From Neisseria dumasiana (GTDB taxonomy: Bacteria > Pseudomonadota > Gammaproteobacteria > Burkholderiales > Neisseriaceae): a DNA stretch of 64,000 nucleotides. The DNA is taken from positions 1,798,001 to 1,862,000 of the forward strand of contig NZ_CP091509.1 in NCBI RefSeq assembly GCF_022870885.1, read 5' to 3'. The notes beneath the pieces were generated by a model. The model ran no database searches, was not told the origin of the DNA, and saw only the letters and a program-made list of their open reading frames with translations. The position numbers and the translations under genes are program-made. Below, piece by piece: positions 54,682 through 63,684 of the stretch; positions within the stretch are counted from its first letter, which is position 1; each line of letters opens with the position of its first letter.

Positions 54682-55791
54682 ATGTCTACCCACATCCCCA
54701 CCAACCGCGGCCATGAACTCGAATGGCGCAGCGAAAGCACCCAAAAACCGCCCGCACAAGCCGTTTACAGCGGCGAAACCAACGCAGCCGCCGTGCTGGC
54801 CGCCGCCCGCGACAACACAGCCACCGTTTGGACGGGCGATTATCACAACGCCAAACAAGTGCTGGCCGCCATGAAAAAACGCCTGCGCAAACCCAACAGC
54901 AAAGCCGATGGCGATATTCAGACGGCCTTCCACAGCCACCGCATGCGCCAATCGCAAAACAGCCGTCTGCTCAATATGTTGGCCGTAGAAATCGGCGCAG
55001 ACTTTTCTCTCGACTTGCCGCGCGCCCCCGATGTTGCCGCCGCCCTTGCCGACGTTTACGGCACACCCGACGGCAAACCGTTTCTACTGCCGCTCAACCG
55101 CCTGCTCGGCTACATCGGCGCGCACGAATGGCACAAAAAAGGCGTGTTCGTGCCCGCGCTCGACGCCCGCATTCATGTTCCTTTCGGCGTCTTTTCTCCC
55201 TTGCGCGGCGAATATCTCGATTTAATCGCCCAAGCGCCGCTGCCGTCTGAATGCCGAACCGCTTTCGATATCGGCACCGGTTCCGGCGTGATTGCCGCCC
55301 TGCTCGCCCGCCGAGGCATTTCCGATATTACCGCCACCGACACCAATCCCCGCGCCATAGCGTGCGCCCAAGCCAATATCGAACGCCTCGGCTTCTCGGC
55401 AGACATCCGCATCGAAACCGCCGACTTATTCCCGCAAGGCAAAGCCGACCTGATCGTGTGCAACCCGCCGTGGTTGCCCGCCAAACCCACTTCCGCCATC
55501 GAAGCCGCGCTCTACGACCCTGGCCACGCCATGCTCAAAGGCTTTCTCAACGGCGTGCGCGGCCATCTGAACGAAAACGGCGAAGCGTGGCTGATTATGT
55601 CGGACTTGGCCGAACACCTGCATCTGCGTTCTCCCGATTTTCTGGCCGAATGTTTTCAGACGGCCCCACTGCAAGTGGTCGATATACTCAGCACCCGCCC
55701 CACCCACCGCAAAGCCGATGATGCAGCCGATCCGCTGGCCTTCGCCCGCAGCCGCGAAACCACGTTTCTTTATCGCTTGAAAGCGGCGTAA
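54682..55791 (+). CDS. Class I SAM-dependent methyltransferase
   Basis: A 369-residue protein. An N-terminal domain of about 190 residues (HELEWRSESTQKPPAQAVYS, DNTATVWTGDYHNAKQVLAA) precedes the methyltransferase core: FDIGTGSGVIAALLARRGIS near residue 195 is the SAM loop, ITATDTNPRAIACAQANIER is motif II, and LIVCNPPWLPAKP is the NPPW-type substrate motif that methylates amino groups in PrmC/RlmG-type enzymes. It probably modifies rRNA or a protein, but the exact target is not clear. Two in-frame uptake sequences encode IQTAFHSH and CFQTAPL. Confidence 0.82.
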   Translation: MSTHIPTNRGHELEWRSESTQKPPAQAVYSGETNAAAVLAAARDNTATVWTGDYHNAKQVLAAMKKRLRKPNSKADGDIQTAFHSHRMRQSQNSRLLNMLAVEIGADFSLDLPRAPDVAAALADVYGTPDGKPFLLPLNRLLGYIGAHEWHKKGVFVPALDARIHVPFGVFSPLRGEYLDLIAQAPLPSECRTAFDIGTGSGVIAALLARRGISDITATDTNPRAIACAQANIERLGFSADIRIETADLFPQGKADLIVCNPPWLPAKPTSAIEAALYDPGHAMLKGFLNGVRGHLNENGEAWLIMSDLAEHLHLRSPDFLAECFQTAPLQVVDILSTRPTHRKADDAADPLAFARSRETTFLYRLKAA

Positions 55792-55904
55792 ACACCATCG
55801 ACACAGGGTATTTGAATGAATATAAAAAATAAATTACTATCCCCTTGATATACCCTGTCTCAGGCCGTCTGAACCTTCCTTACCCCACCCCTCAGGAATC
55901 CGAC

Positions 55905-56897
55905 ATGAATCTCAAAAACCGCCATTTTCTGAAACTGCTGGACTTTACCCCCGAAGAAATCCAATACCTTCTCGACCTTTCCGCCGAATTAAAAGCCGCC
56001 AAAAAAAGCGGCCGGGAACAACAAAAACTGAAAGGCAAAAATATCGCGCTGATTTTTGAAAAAACCTCCACCCGCACACGCTGTGCCTTTGAAGTGGCTG
56101 CTTACGACCAAGGCGCACAAGTTACCTATCTCGAACCCGGCGGCAGCCAAATCGGCCACAAAGAAAGCATCAAAGACACCGCCCGCGTGCTCGGCCGCAT
56201 GTACGACGCTATCGAATACCGCGGATACAGCCAGCAAATCATCGAAGAGCTGGCCAAATACGCCGGCGTACCCGTGTTCAACGGCCTTACCGACGAATTC
56301 CACCCCACCCAAATTCTCGCCGACATGCTCACTATGCGCGAACATTGCAGCAAACCGCTGAAAGAAATCGCATTTGCCTACATGGGCGACGCCCGTTTCA
56401 ACATGGGCAATTCCCTGCTGCTCGGCGGCGCCGTATTGGGCATGGACGTGCGTATCGGTGCGCCGCGCGAACTGTGGCCGTCTGAAGAACTCATCACCCG
56501 CGCCCGCCGCATTGCCGAAAACAGCGGCGCCCGCATCACACTCACCGACAACCCGCAGGAAGCCGTGAAGGGCGTCGACTACATCCACACCGACGTATGG
56601 GTTTCCATGGGCGAAGCCGAAAGCGTGTGGAAAGAACGCATCGAATTGCTCACCCCCTATCAAGTTAACGCCGAACTGATGGCCGCTTCCGGCAATCCGC
56701 ACGTTAAATTCATGCACTGCCTGCCCGCCTTCCACAACCGCGAAACCAAAATCGGCGAATGGATTTACCAAGTATTCGGCATGGACGGCGTAGAAGTAAC
56801 CGAAGAAGTGTTCGAAGGCCCTGCCTCGGTTGTGTTCGACCAAGCCGAAAACCGCATGCACACCATTAAAGCCGTGATGGTGGCTTTGTTGTCTTAA
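55905..56897 (+). CDS. argF: Ornithine carbamoyltransferase
   Basis: A 330-residue OTCase forming citrulline from ornithine and carbamoyl phosphate. The carbamoyl-phosphate loop is [20 protein letters not shown] (about 53-72), followed by [16 protein letters not shown], the ornithine-binding SMG segment near [14 protein letters not shown], and the catalytic cysteine in [14 protein letters not shown] (about 270-283). I chose ATG 55905 ([12 protein letters not shown]); the frame is open to 55845. An in-frame uptake sequence encodes WPSEELI. Confidence 0.97.
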   Translation: MNLKNRHFLKLLDFTPEEIQYLLDLSAELKAAKKSGREQQKLKGKNIALIFEKTSTRTRCAFEVAAYDQGAQVTYLEPGGSQIGHKESIKDTARVLGRMYDAIEYRGYSQQIIEELAKYAGVPVFNGLTDEFHPTQILADMLTMREHCSKPLKEIAFAYMGDARFNMGNSLLLGGAVLGMDVRIGAPRELWPSEELITRARRIAENSGARITLTDNPQEAVKGVDYIHTDVWVSMGEAESVWKERIELLTPYQVNAELMAASGNPHVKFMHCLPAFHNRETKIGEWIYQVFGMDGVEVTEEVFEGPASVVFDQAENRMHTIKAVMVALLS

Positions 56898-57044
56898 ACG
56901 TTTGATTTCACGTTTTTTTGAACGCTCGTCCGGGCAATAGCCGCCCGTTCCGGAAAATTAACGGTATAAACCGCCCAACCAAAGTGCTAAAATTGCCGCG
57001 TTTTCCATTCCGTTACTACGATTGACCAAAAGGATAAATAAGCT

Positions 57045-58553
57045 ATGGCTACTGTATTGATTGTTCCCGTATCTACCCGTTCCGACGGCTGGGCCGTTAC
57101 CCAAGCCGTTGCCGCCGCCATGCCTAATGCGGTTGCTTCGCGCGCCTTAGACGAAACCGGCGATGCCGAAAAAATGCTGTGCGACGGCAAATGCGACGAT
57201 TGGCTGGATATGCTGGTTTCACGAGTCAGCAAACTCGATGCCGAAAACGTGGTCATCAAAGGCATCAAACCCGATGCGGAAAAAATCTTTCTTTCCACCC
57301 GCAACATCGAATTGGCTTTATCGCTTGATGCCAATGTTGTGTTTTCCGTATTTACCCACGACGGCAATGCCGAGCACCTGACCAAAAAACTGAACATTGC
57401 CAAGCAGGCTTATGTTACCGCTCCCGGCGTATTGGCCGGTTTTGTGTTGGACGGCGCCGATGCCGGTTTGGGTGCGTCGATTGCCGAAAAAACAGGTTTG
57501 GCTTATCTCGGCTCTACCGAAAACATCTGCAATACCGATTTGCTGTTGAAAAAAACCGGCCGCATGTCGCCCGCACAATTCCGCGTTAACATGATGGAAG
57601 CCGCGCGTAAAGCCAACAAACGCATCGTATTGCCCGAAGGTGCCGAACCGCGTACCGTACAAGCCGCAGCTATCTGCCATGAAAAAGGCATCGCCCGCTG
57701 CGTATTGCTGGCTCCGCGCGCAGAAGTGGAAGCCGTAGCCAAAGAACGCCACATTACCCTGCCCGATTCTTTGGAAATAATCGACCCCGCCACCTTAATC
57801 GACCAATACGTCGAGCCGATGTGCGAACTGCGTAAGAGCAAAGGCTTAACACCCGAACAAGCCCGCGAACAGCTGCAAGACACCGTTGTGCTCGGCACCA
57901 TGATGATGGCGCAAGACCATGTGGACGGCTTGGTATCCGGCGCCGTACACACTACCGCCAACACCATCCGCCCCGCCCTGCAACTGATTAAAACCGCTCC
58001 CGGAGCCAGCTTGGTATCCAGCGTATTCTTCATGCTGCTGCCCAACCAAGTGCTGGTTTACGGCGACTGCGCAGTAAACCCCGAGCCGACTGCCGAACAA
58101 TTGGCCGACATCGCCATCCAATCTGCCGATTCCGCCAAAGCCTTCGGCATTCCGCCCAAAGTAGCCATGATTTCCTACTCAACCGGCACATCCGGCGCCG
58201 GCCCCGCCGTAGAAAAAGTCGCCCAAGCCACCGCCCTTGTGCGTGAAAAACGCCCCGATATCGACGTGGACGGCCCACTGCAATACGATGCCGCCACCGT
58301 ACCGAGCGTAGCCAAATCCAAAGCACCCGACAGCAAAGTGGCCGGCCAAGCCACCGTGTTGGTGTTCCCCGACCTCAATACCGGCAACTGCACCTACAAA
58401 GCCGTACAGCGCAACGCCAACGTATTGAGCGTAGGCCCCATGCTGCAAGGCTTGCGCAAGCCGGTAAACGACCTGTCGCGCGGCGCATTGGTAGACGATA
58501 TCGTGTACACCATCGCACTGACTGCTATTCAAGCCGTACAAATGGGTAAATAA
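57045..58553 (+). CDS. pta: Phosphate acetyltransferase
   Basis: A 502-residue Pta converting acetyl-CoA to acetyl phosphate. The N-terminal part (1-180: [20 protein letters not shown]) is a short DRTGG-region form. The catalytic PTA_PTB domain (about 195-500) contains [60 protein letters not shown] and [20 protein letters not shown]. It is shorter than the 714-residue E. coli enzyme because part of the N-terminal region is absent, as is usual for Neisseria. A strong terminator follows. Confidence 0.94.
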   Translation: MATVLIVPVSTRSDGWAVTQAVAAAMPNAVASRALDETGDAEKMLCDGKCDDWLDMLVSRVSKLDAENVVIKGIKPDAEKIFLSTRNIELALSLDANVVFSVFTHDGNAEHLTKKLNIAKQAYVTAPGVLAGFVLDGADAGLGASIAEKTGLAYLGSTENICNTDLLLKKTGRMSPAQFRVNMMEAARKANKRIVLPEGAEPRTVQAAAICHEKGIARCVLLAPRAEVEAVAKERHITLPDSLEIIDPATLIDQYVEPMCELRKSKGLTPEQAREQLQDTVVLGTMMMAQDHVDGLVSGAVHTTANTIRPALQLIKTAPGASLVSSVFFMLLPNQVLVYGDCAVNPEPTAEQLADIAIQSADSAKAFGIPPKVAMISYSTGTSGAGPAVEKVAQATALVREKRPDIDVDGPLQYDAATVPSVAKSKAPDSKVAGQATVLVFPDLNTGNCTYKAVQRNANVLSVGPMLQGLRKPVNDLSRGALVDDIVYTIALTAIQAVQMGK

Positions 58554-58567
58554 ACCGTTTTAACCTT

Positions 58568-58617
58568 AAAAGCCAAAGGCCGTCTGAAAAATAAATTTCA
58601 GACGGCCTTTGGCTTTT
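58568..58617 (+). terminator. Terminator of pta
   Basis: AAAAGCCAAAGGCCGTCTGA and its complement form a stem of over 20 bp around a short loop; it holds a double uptake sequence. Confidence 0.9.
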
Positions 58618-58673
58618 CATAACCACCGGATTTTCTATGGCGGGTAGATATATATCGCGGGTGGATATATATA

Positions 58674-58866
58674 GTCAACCAACACATTTTTAATACAAGG
58701 CAGCAAACCGCAGACAGTAAAGTAGTATGGAACCGATTCTGTTGCCGCTTTAGCGGTTTAGATATAGAAAATAAACTTTTTTGCTACGGCATTAATACGC
58801 CTGCCTTATTACTCATACTGTCTGCAGCTTGCTGCCTTGTATCAAAAATAAGTTGATTGACCTTAC
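58674..58866. repeat. Full Correia-like mini-element
   Basis: An element of about 190 bp with terminal inverted repeats: left ATAGTCAACCAACACATTTT, right (reverse complement) TAAGGTCAATCAACTTATTT. Adjacent blocks ATACAAGGCAGCAAAC / GATACAAGGCAGCAAGC pair too. The interior contains CAGACAGTAAAGTAGTATGG and AACCGATTCTGTTGC, like the CGCAGACAGTA...GAACCGATTC core of Correia elements. It has no coding capacity and probably moves in trans. Such elements can carry promoters and IHF sites in Neisseria. Confidence 0.8.
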
Positions 58867-58925
58867 TAGCTATCCCACATAAAAACCGGCTGCACACTTG
58901 ATAACTATTCTTAAATAGAATATAA

Positions 58926-58940
58926 TGTTATATTATAACG
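58926..58940 (+). promoter_or_regulatory. Zur-box-like operator of rpmE2-rpmJ2
   Basis: TGTTATATTATAACG agrees with the Neisseria Zur consensus TGTTATDNHATAACA at all but the last base. It lies 22 bases upstream of the rpmE2 start, overlapping the likely -10 region. It would repress the zinc-free ribosomal paralogues when zinc is plentiful. Confidence 0.82.
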
Positions 58941-58962
58941 TTTAATACAGGAGACATTCCCG

Positions 58963-59238
58963 ATGAAACCCAATCTACACCCCGAAAATTACCGCACCGT
59001 ATTGTTTTTCGATAGCGGAGCCAACGAAGGATGGCTGATCCGTTCATGCGCCAATACGCACGGTAAAACCATGAAATGGCACGACGGCAACGAATATCCC
59101 GTATTTATGCTGGATACTTCCTCAGCTTCACACCCCGTTTATACCGGCAAACAACGCGCCTACAACAACGAGGGGCGCGCCAGCAAGTTTAACCAGCGTT
59201 ACCAATCTATGATGAACTCGTTCAGAAAGGATAAATAA
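58963..59238 (+). CDS. rpmE2: Type B 50S ribosomal protein L31, zinc-independent
   Basis: A 91-residue L31 paralogue. It has the type B pattern [40 protein letters not shown] and [12 protein letters not shown], and lacks the zinc-binding CxxC motifs of ordinary L31. It replaces the zinc form when zinc is scarce, freeing zinc. A Zur-box-like site lies just upstream and rpmJ2 follows with a one-base overlap. Confidence 0.95.
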   Translation: MKPNLHPENYRTVLFFDSGANEGWLIRSCANTHGKTMKWHDGNEYPVFMLDTSSASHPVYTGKQRAYNNEGRASKFNQRYQSMMNSFRKDK

Positions 59239-59363
59239 TGCAAGTGCTATCCTCTTTAAAATCAGCTAAAAAACGCCATCGCGATTGCCAAATTGTGCGC
59301 CGCAAAGGCAAAGTATATGTTATCTGCAAGAGCAATCCCCGCTTTAAAGCCCGTCAACGCTGA
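59238..59363 (+). CDS. rpmJ2: Zinc-independent 50S ribosomal protein L36 (type B)
   Basis: A 41-residue L36 paralogue: [20 protein letters not shown] followed by [21 protein letters not shown]. It keeps only two of the four zinc-ligand positions of ordinary L36. It starts in the last base of the rpmE2 stop codon (TAATG), so the two are translated together, and both should respond to the Zur-like box. Confidence 0.94.
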   Translation: MQVLSSLKSAKKRHRDCQIVRRKGKVYVICKSNPRFKARQR

Positions 59364-59398
59364 TTTTTGCTTTTAAAAAAATTCATTTAACACAGAAA

Positions 59399-59435
59399 AA
59401 AAATCGGTACCGAGCATCTGCTTGGTACCGATTTT
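59399..59435 (+). terminator. Terminator after rpmJ2
   Basis: AAAAATCGGTACC and GGTACCGATTTT pair around a 12-base loop. It is an intrinsic terminator without an uptake sequence. Confidence 0.9.
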
Positions 59436-59486
59436 ATTTAGGCTGTCCAGGAGCTACCATTAATCTACGTTACAGCAATATAGCCG

Positions 59487-59629
59487 GAGACCTTTTTGCA
59501 AAACCTTCAGATGTGGATGCAGTTCAAGGCTTAGCAGCACAGCGAGTGCAGACATATCATATAGATGGCGAACAAGTGAGCAACGCGCAACGCAGAAATG
59601 CGACGCAGATGGGGTTTTACAAAGGTCTC
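59487..59629. repeat. 143-bp mini-element, copy C
   Basis: Same length as copies A and B and in the same orientation as copy A: left end GAGACCTTTTTGCAAAACC, right end GGTTTTACAAAGGTCTC, interior AGATGTGGATGCAGTTCAAG. More diverged than copy A. Confidence 0.78.
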
Positions 59630-59632
59630 AGC

Positions 59633-59650
59633 CAATCAACTTAACTTTTA
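59633..59650. repeat. Correia-like fragment
   Basis: CAATCAACTTAACTTTTA equals the inner terminal-repeat segment of the element at 8118-8187 (minus strand). No partner end was recognised. The stretch 59651-59730 holds no gene. Confidence 0.5.
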
Positions 59651-59732
59651 GCGTTGCATCAACTTAGCAAGTTAAGTTTATTTGCAGTATTGTCGGGCTT
59701 ACAAAACAAGTATTGATTTGAATCTGACAAAA

Positions 59733-59758
59733 AAACAGCAGCCATCAGGCTGCTGTTT
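59733..59758 (-). terminator. Original ftsH terminator, now separated from ftsH by an IS
   Basis: AAACAGCAGCC and GGCTGCTGTTT pair around a 4-base loop and are followed on the minus strand by a T-run. It lies 12 bases beyond the IS left end, where ftsH transcription would have ended before the insertion. Confidence 0.75.
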
Positions 59759-59762
59759 AACA

Positions 59763-60491
59763 TTAAACTTGGGGCTGAAGTAGATTAGCCCTAAACACCA
59801 CACCAAAGCCGCAAAGTTTTTAACTGCTGCTTTGGTGTCCCGAAGTTAAAACGAAACTCACATTCTTTCAAGAACAGAGGAAAAGATTTTCGGTCAATTC
59901 CGTTGTATTTGCGCAAGACACGTTTCGCCTGATTCCAAAAATTCTCAATGCCGTTGATATGGTTGTGTCGGTCGGCAAACTTTTTGCTGTGATTAATCCT
60001 GTGATGGTGAAAACCGCTGACATCCAACACGTCGTAACTGCTCAGGCAGTCCGTATAAACTACGCTATCAGGTGTAATTTTCCTTGTAATAACAGGAAAT
60101 AAACTTTCCTTTCGGGCATTATTCACTACAACCGTATAAACCTTACCTCCACGTTTAAGGATACCGAAAACCACCACTTTACCTGCTGCTCCCCTACCGC
60201 GCTTTCCTTTACGCTTACCGCCGAAATAGCTCTCATCCAATTCTATAGCGCCCTCAAAAACCTGATCTGCTTCCAAAGCCAAATGACGGCTGATAACAAG
60301 ACGGATTTTACGGTAGAAGAGAATAGCCGTATTGGGCTGAATACCCAAGATATCGGCAGCAGAACGTGCGGTTACTTCCAATACAAAATATTCAAGCAGT
60401 TTTCTTTGCAGACTCTTCTTTAACTTACAGTGGGTTATCTTCATTTTGGCAGCCTATCATGACTGCTAATCTACGTCAGCCCCTTAAACTT
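59763..60491. mobile_element. IS1595-family (IS1016-group) insertion sequence with 8-bp target duplication
   Basis: The IS proper spans 59771-60483 (713 bp). The inverted ends are GGGGCTGAAGTAGATTAG (left) and, reversed, GGGGCTGACGTAGATTAG (right), with one mismatch. The 8-bp target duplication TTAAACTT stands on both sides (59763-59770 and 60484-60491). It carries one transposase gene and lies exactly after the ftsH stop codon. Confidence 0.94.
59791..60444 (-). CDS. IS1595-family transposase
   Basis: A 217-residue transposase that looks intact. The catalytic DDE-type residues are in AIELDESYFGGKRKGKRGRG (about 65-84), VVYTDCLSSYDVLDVSGF (about 128) and HINGIENFWNQAKRVLRKYN (about 165-184). 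An N-terminal helix-turn-helix region (LEVTARSAADILGIQPNTAI) binds the ends. The gene points the same way as ftsH and lies downstream of it, so ftsH transcription can run into it. Confidence 0.93.
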   Translation of the reverse strand: MKITHCKLKKSLQRKLLEYFVLEVTARSAADILGIQPNTAILFYRKIRLVISRHLALEADQVFEGAIELDESYFGGKRKGKRGRGAAGKVVVFGILKRGGKVYTVVVNNARKESLFPVITRKITPDSVVYTDCLSSYDVLDVSGFHHHRINHSKKFADRHNHINGIENFWNQAKRVLRKYNGIDRKSFPLFLKECEFRFNFGTPKQQLKTLRLWCGV

Positions 60492-62505
60492 TGTTTTGAT
60501 TTTGCTGTTGCCCTGTTTCGGGTTGTTCCGAAGATGGTGTTTCTTGAGTAACCACTTCAGCAGACGCGGGAACTTCTTTTTCCGAAGATTCAATCTGCTC
60601 GGGTGATTCAAAAACATTGTCCACCACAGTCAGCTCATCTTCCTTACGGATATTGTGGCTGTAATCTTTAGGAGGGCTTGGCTGTTTTCCTTGCATGATT
60701 TCAACCACTTGGTCGCGATCGATGGTTTCCCACTCCATTAATGCCTTGCACATGGTTTCCATCTTATCGCGATTTTCATCCAAGATTTTGTATGCTACCG
60801 CATATTGCTCATCCAAAATACGGCGCACCTCGGCATCTACTTCTTGTTGGGTTTTTTCCGAAATATGCTGAGAGCGGGTAATGGAACGGCCTAAGAAAAC
60901 TTCGCCCTCGTTCTCGGCATAAACCATTGCGCCCATTTTGTCGCTCATACCGAAACGGGTAACCATTTCACGGGCAATTTGGGTAGCGCGCTCGAAGTCG
61001 TTAGAAGCTCCGGTAGAAATACGCCCTACAAAAATATCTTCAGCAATACGGCCGCCATACAGAATCGAAATCTGGCTCAGCATTTGATCTTTATACATGC
61101 TGATACGGTCGCGTTCCGGAAGCTGCCAAGTCAAACCCAAAGCACGGCCGCGCGGCATAATGGTTACTTTGTGAACCGGATCGGTAAAATCCAAGCTTTC
61201 TGCCACAATGGCATGGCCCGACTCATGATACGCAGTAGCACGTTTTTCATCCTCGTGCATAACCATCGAGCGACGCTCCGGCCCCATATAGATTTTATCC
61301 TTGGCATCTTCGAAATCGCTTTGGTCAACTTTGGTTTTGTTGCGTCGGCCGGCAAACAGTGCCGCTTCGTTCACCAAGTTGGCCAAATCTGCACCCGAAA
61401 AACCCGGAGTGCCTCGAGCCAACGAAACCAAATCTACCGATTCGTCCAAAGGTACTTTTCTGGCATGTACTTTTAAAATCTGTTCGCGACCGCGGATATC
61501 GGGCAGCGGCACAACCACTTGGCGGTCAAAACGACCCGGGCGTTGCAAGGCAGGATCAAGTACGTCGGGGCGGTTGGTTGCGGCAATCACAATCACAGTT
61601 TGGTTGCTTTCAAAACCATCCATCTCCACCAGAAGCTGGTTCAAAGTTTGCTCGCGCTCATCATTACCGCCACCCAAACCGGCACCGCGTTGGCGGCCTA
61701 CTGCGTCGATTTCGTCGATAAAGATGATACAAGGCGCATTTTTTTTAGCCTGCTCAAACATATCGCGTACGCGGCTGGCACCCACACCGACAAACATTTC
61801 TACGAAGTCCGAACCCGAAATACTGAAAAAGGGCACTTGCGCTTCGCCGGCAATGGCCTTAGCCAACAAGGTTTTACCGGTACCGGGGCTACCTGCCAGC
61901 AGGATACCGCGCGGCACACGGCCTCCCAAGCTTTGATAGCGGTTGGGTGCTTTGAGATAATCTACAATTTCCTGCACTTCTTCTTTGGCTTCGTCGCAAC
62001 CGGCCACATCGGCAAACGTTACTTTGTTGGTGTCTTTATCAAGCAGTTTGGCACGACTCTTACCGAATGAAAAAGCACCGCCTTTTCCACCGCCGCCGGA
62101 CTGCATGCGCATAAAGTAAAACCATGCGCCGATAAGCAGCATCACGGGCAGCAAGCTGAAGAACAGGCTGGTGAGCATGCTTGGTTTTTCTTCCGGAATC
62201 ACTTTCACGCGCACCTGCTTGTCGAGCAGTGTTTTAACCAAATTATCGTCTAAAGGCGCATTGGTGAAAAAACGGGTTTTATCGTTGCGCTCGCCTTTAA
62301 TCAAATAGCCGCTCAAGCCCGAGCCTTCGATGTTGACATTAGCGACCTCGCCTTTGTTAACTTGCTCGATAAATTGCGAATACTCGATTTGCTGTTTATT
62401 TTCCTGTTTGTCGCTGATGGCGTTGAAGGCGGCCATTAAGGCAACACCCAACACCAGCCAAACTAAAACATTCTTAAATATATTCCCCACTGAAACAGGC
62501 TCCAT
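60484..62505 (-). CDS. ftsH: ATP-dependent zinc metalloprotease FtsH
   Basis: A 673-residue membrane AAA+ protease that degrades misfolded membrane proteins and regulatory proteins. Two N-terminal helices ([39 protein letters not shown]) surround a periplasmic domain. The AAA core has [20 protein letters not shown], the [20 protein letters not shown]alker B and the [19 protein letters not shown] second-region motif. The zinc site is [18 protein letters not shown] near residue 420. The C-terminal tail is acidic and Q-rich ([14 protein letters not shown]). The stop codon TAA (60484-60486) lies within the IS target duplication, so the protein is complete. Confidence 0.97.
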   Translation of the reverse strand: MEPVSVGNIFKNVLVWLVLGVALMAAFNAISDKQENKQQIEYSQFIEQVNKGEVANVNIEGSGLSGYLIKGERNDKTRFFTNAPLDDNLVKTLLDKQVRVKVIPEEKPSMLTSLFFSLLPVMLLIGAWFYFMRMQSGGGGKGGAFSFGKSRAKLLDKDTNKVTFADVAGCDEAKEEVQEIVDYLKAPNRYQSLGGRVPRGILLAGSPGTGKTLLAKAIAGEAQVPFFSISGSDFVEMFVGVGASRVRDMFEQAKKNAPCIIFIDEIDAVGRQRGAGLGGGNDEREQTLNQLLVEMDGFESNQTVIVIAATNRPDVLDPALQRPGRFDRQVVVPLPDIRGREQILKVHARKVPLDESVDLVSLARGTPGFSGADLANLVNEAALFAGRRNKTKVDQSDFEDAKDKIYMGPERRSMVMHEDEKRATAYHESGHAIVAESLDFTDPVHKVTIMPRGRALGLTWQLPERDRISMYKDQMLSQISILYGGRIAEDIFVGRISTGASNDFERATQIAREMVTRFGMSDKMGAMVYAENEGEVFLGRSITRSQHISEKTQQEVDAEVRRILDEQYAVAYKILDENRDKMETMCKALMEWETIDRDQVVEIMQGKQPSPPKDYSHNIRKEDELTVVDNVFESPEQIESSEKEVPASAEVVTQETPSSEQPETGQQQNQNKV

Positions 62506-62552
62506 ACAAGGGTAAAAACAAAAACGGATTTTAAATCAGGCTATCTGCATTG

Positions 62553-63173
62553 TCAGCGTTTATTTTTAGCCAATAAATAAATCTCACTGGAACGATTGCG
62601 TGAAGCTTGAGGCTTGCGCGTTTGTACCACGGCAAATGCTTCGCGCATGGCTGCCATATACTCTTGATAACCGGCTCCCTGAAATACTTTCACGAGAAAA
62701 TTGCCTCCCGGTTTCAAATGGTTAACGGCAAAATCCAAAGCCAACTCGCACAGATAATAGCTACGCGCCTGATCTGTAACTGCATTGCCCGACATATTGG
62801 GTGCCATATCGCAAATTACAAGGTCTAAGGGGCGGTTGCCCAGCAAGGCTTCAAATTCGGCCAATACCGTTTCTTCTCTAAAGTCGCCTTGAATAAACGA
62901 AACGCCCTGTATTTCGTCCATCGGCAAAATATCCAGTGCAAATACCCGGCCTTTTTCGCCCGCCAACTCGGCAGCGACCTGAGACCAACTTCCCGGCGCG
63001 CTACCTAAATCGGCCAGTACGGTACCCGGTTTGATTAATTTGTCTTTTTCATTGATTTCCAAAAGTTTGTAGGCAGCTCTTGCCCGATAGCCGTCTTTTT
63101 GTGCCATATGCACATAATGATCGTTTACATGTTCGTTGAGCCATGCTTTGGAAGATTTCGAGCGGACAGACAT
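62553..63173 (-). CDS. rlmE: 23S rRNA 2'-O-methyltransferase RlmE (FtsJ)
   Basis: A 206-residue methyltransferase for U2552 of 23S rRNA. The SAM loop is [20 protein letters not shown] near residue 53, the catalytic K-D-K-E tetrad includes the lysine in [11 protein letters not shown], the aspartate in [13 protein letters not shown] and the lysine in [11 protein letters not shown]. Together with ftsH on the same strand, it gives the usual rlmE-ftsH pair, and yhbY diverges from it. Confidence 0.95.
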   Translation of the reverse strand: MSVRSKSSKAWLNEHVNDHYVHMAQKDGYRARAAYKLLEINEKDKLIKPGTVLADLGSAPGSWSQVAAELAGEKGRVFALDILPMDEIQGVSFIQGDFREETVLAEFEALLGNRPLDLVICDMAPNMSGNAVTDQARSYYLCELALDFAVNHLKPGGNFLVKVFQGAGYQEYMAAMREAFAVVQTRKPQASRNRSSEIYLLAKNKR

Positions 63174-63280
63174 AACACTCCACTATCGGTTTAAAGGGAA
63201 CTATTGTACGTTATTTTCCCCTTAACCATGCAGTTTCGCGTAAAATACCGCGTTTATATTGTTTGAAGAATTTCAAGAAA

Positions 63281-63562
63281 ATGACCGACAAATTAACCAC
63301 ACGCGAGATTTTGGAGCTTAAGGCGCGCGCGCATCATTTGAACCCTGTTGTGATGGTTGGGCAACACGGCCTGACAGACTCTGTAATTAAAGAAACCGAT
63401 GCGGCACTTACCGCGCACGAACTGATTAAAGTGCGTGTTTTAGGCGACGACCGTGCCGAACGCGTCGAGATATGCGCGGCCTTGTGCGAAGCGGTAGATG
63501 CGCAACTGGTACAGCACATCGGCAAATTGCTGGTTTTGTGGCGTAAAAAACCCGAAATTTAA
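63281..63562 (+). CDS. yhbY: YhbY family RNA-binding protein
   Basis: A 93-residue CRS1/YhbY (CRM) domain protein that binds preribosomal particles. The pattern LELKARAHHLNPVVMVGQHG, LTDSVIKETDAALTAHELIK, VRVLGDD and HIGKLLVLWRKKPE is typical. I chose ATG 63281 (MTDKLTTRE); the frame is open six codons upstream. The divergent position next to rlmE-ftsH is conserved in many proteobacteria. A terminator follows. Confidence 0.93.
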   Translation: MTDKLTTREILELKARAHHLNPVVMVGQHGLTDSVIKETDAALTAHELIKVRVLGDDRAERVEICAALCEAVDAQLVQHIGKLLVLWRKKPEI

Positions 63563-63619
63563 TACCTGCCTATCAGCCTGTTTCAATAAGCCTGCTTAAA
63601 CCATCTCTTAATTATTACG

Positions 63620-63652
63620 AAAGGCCGTCTGAAATGTTTTCAGACGGCCTTT
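63620..63652. terminator. Uptake-sequence terminator after yhbY
   Basis: AAAGGCCGTCTGAAA and its complement, between convergent genes. Confidence 0.85.
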
Positions 63653-63684
63653 GTGCCGAACCCCGAGATTGTTTTACTCAGGCT

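Noticed and set aside
59487..59760. Possible CRISPR or tandem repeat array between rpmJ2 and the IS
   Set aside because: The repeated blocks are single copies of two dispersed mini-element families and a terminator, with no regular spacers. No CRISPR array or cas gene is seen in the window.
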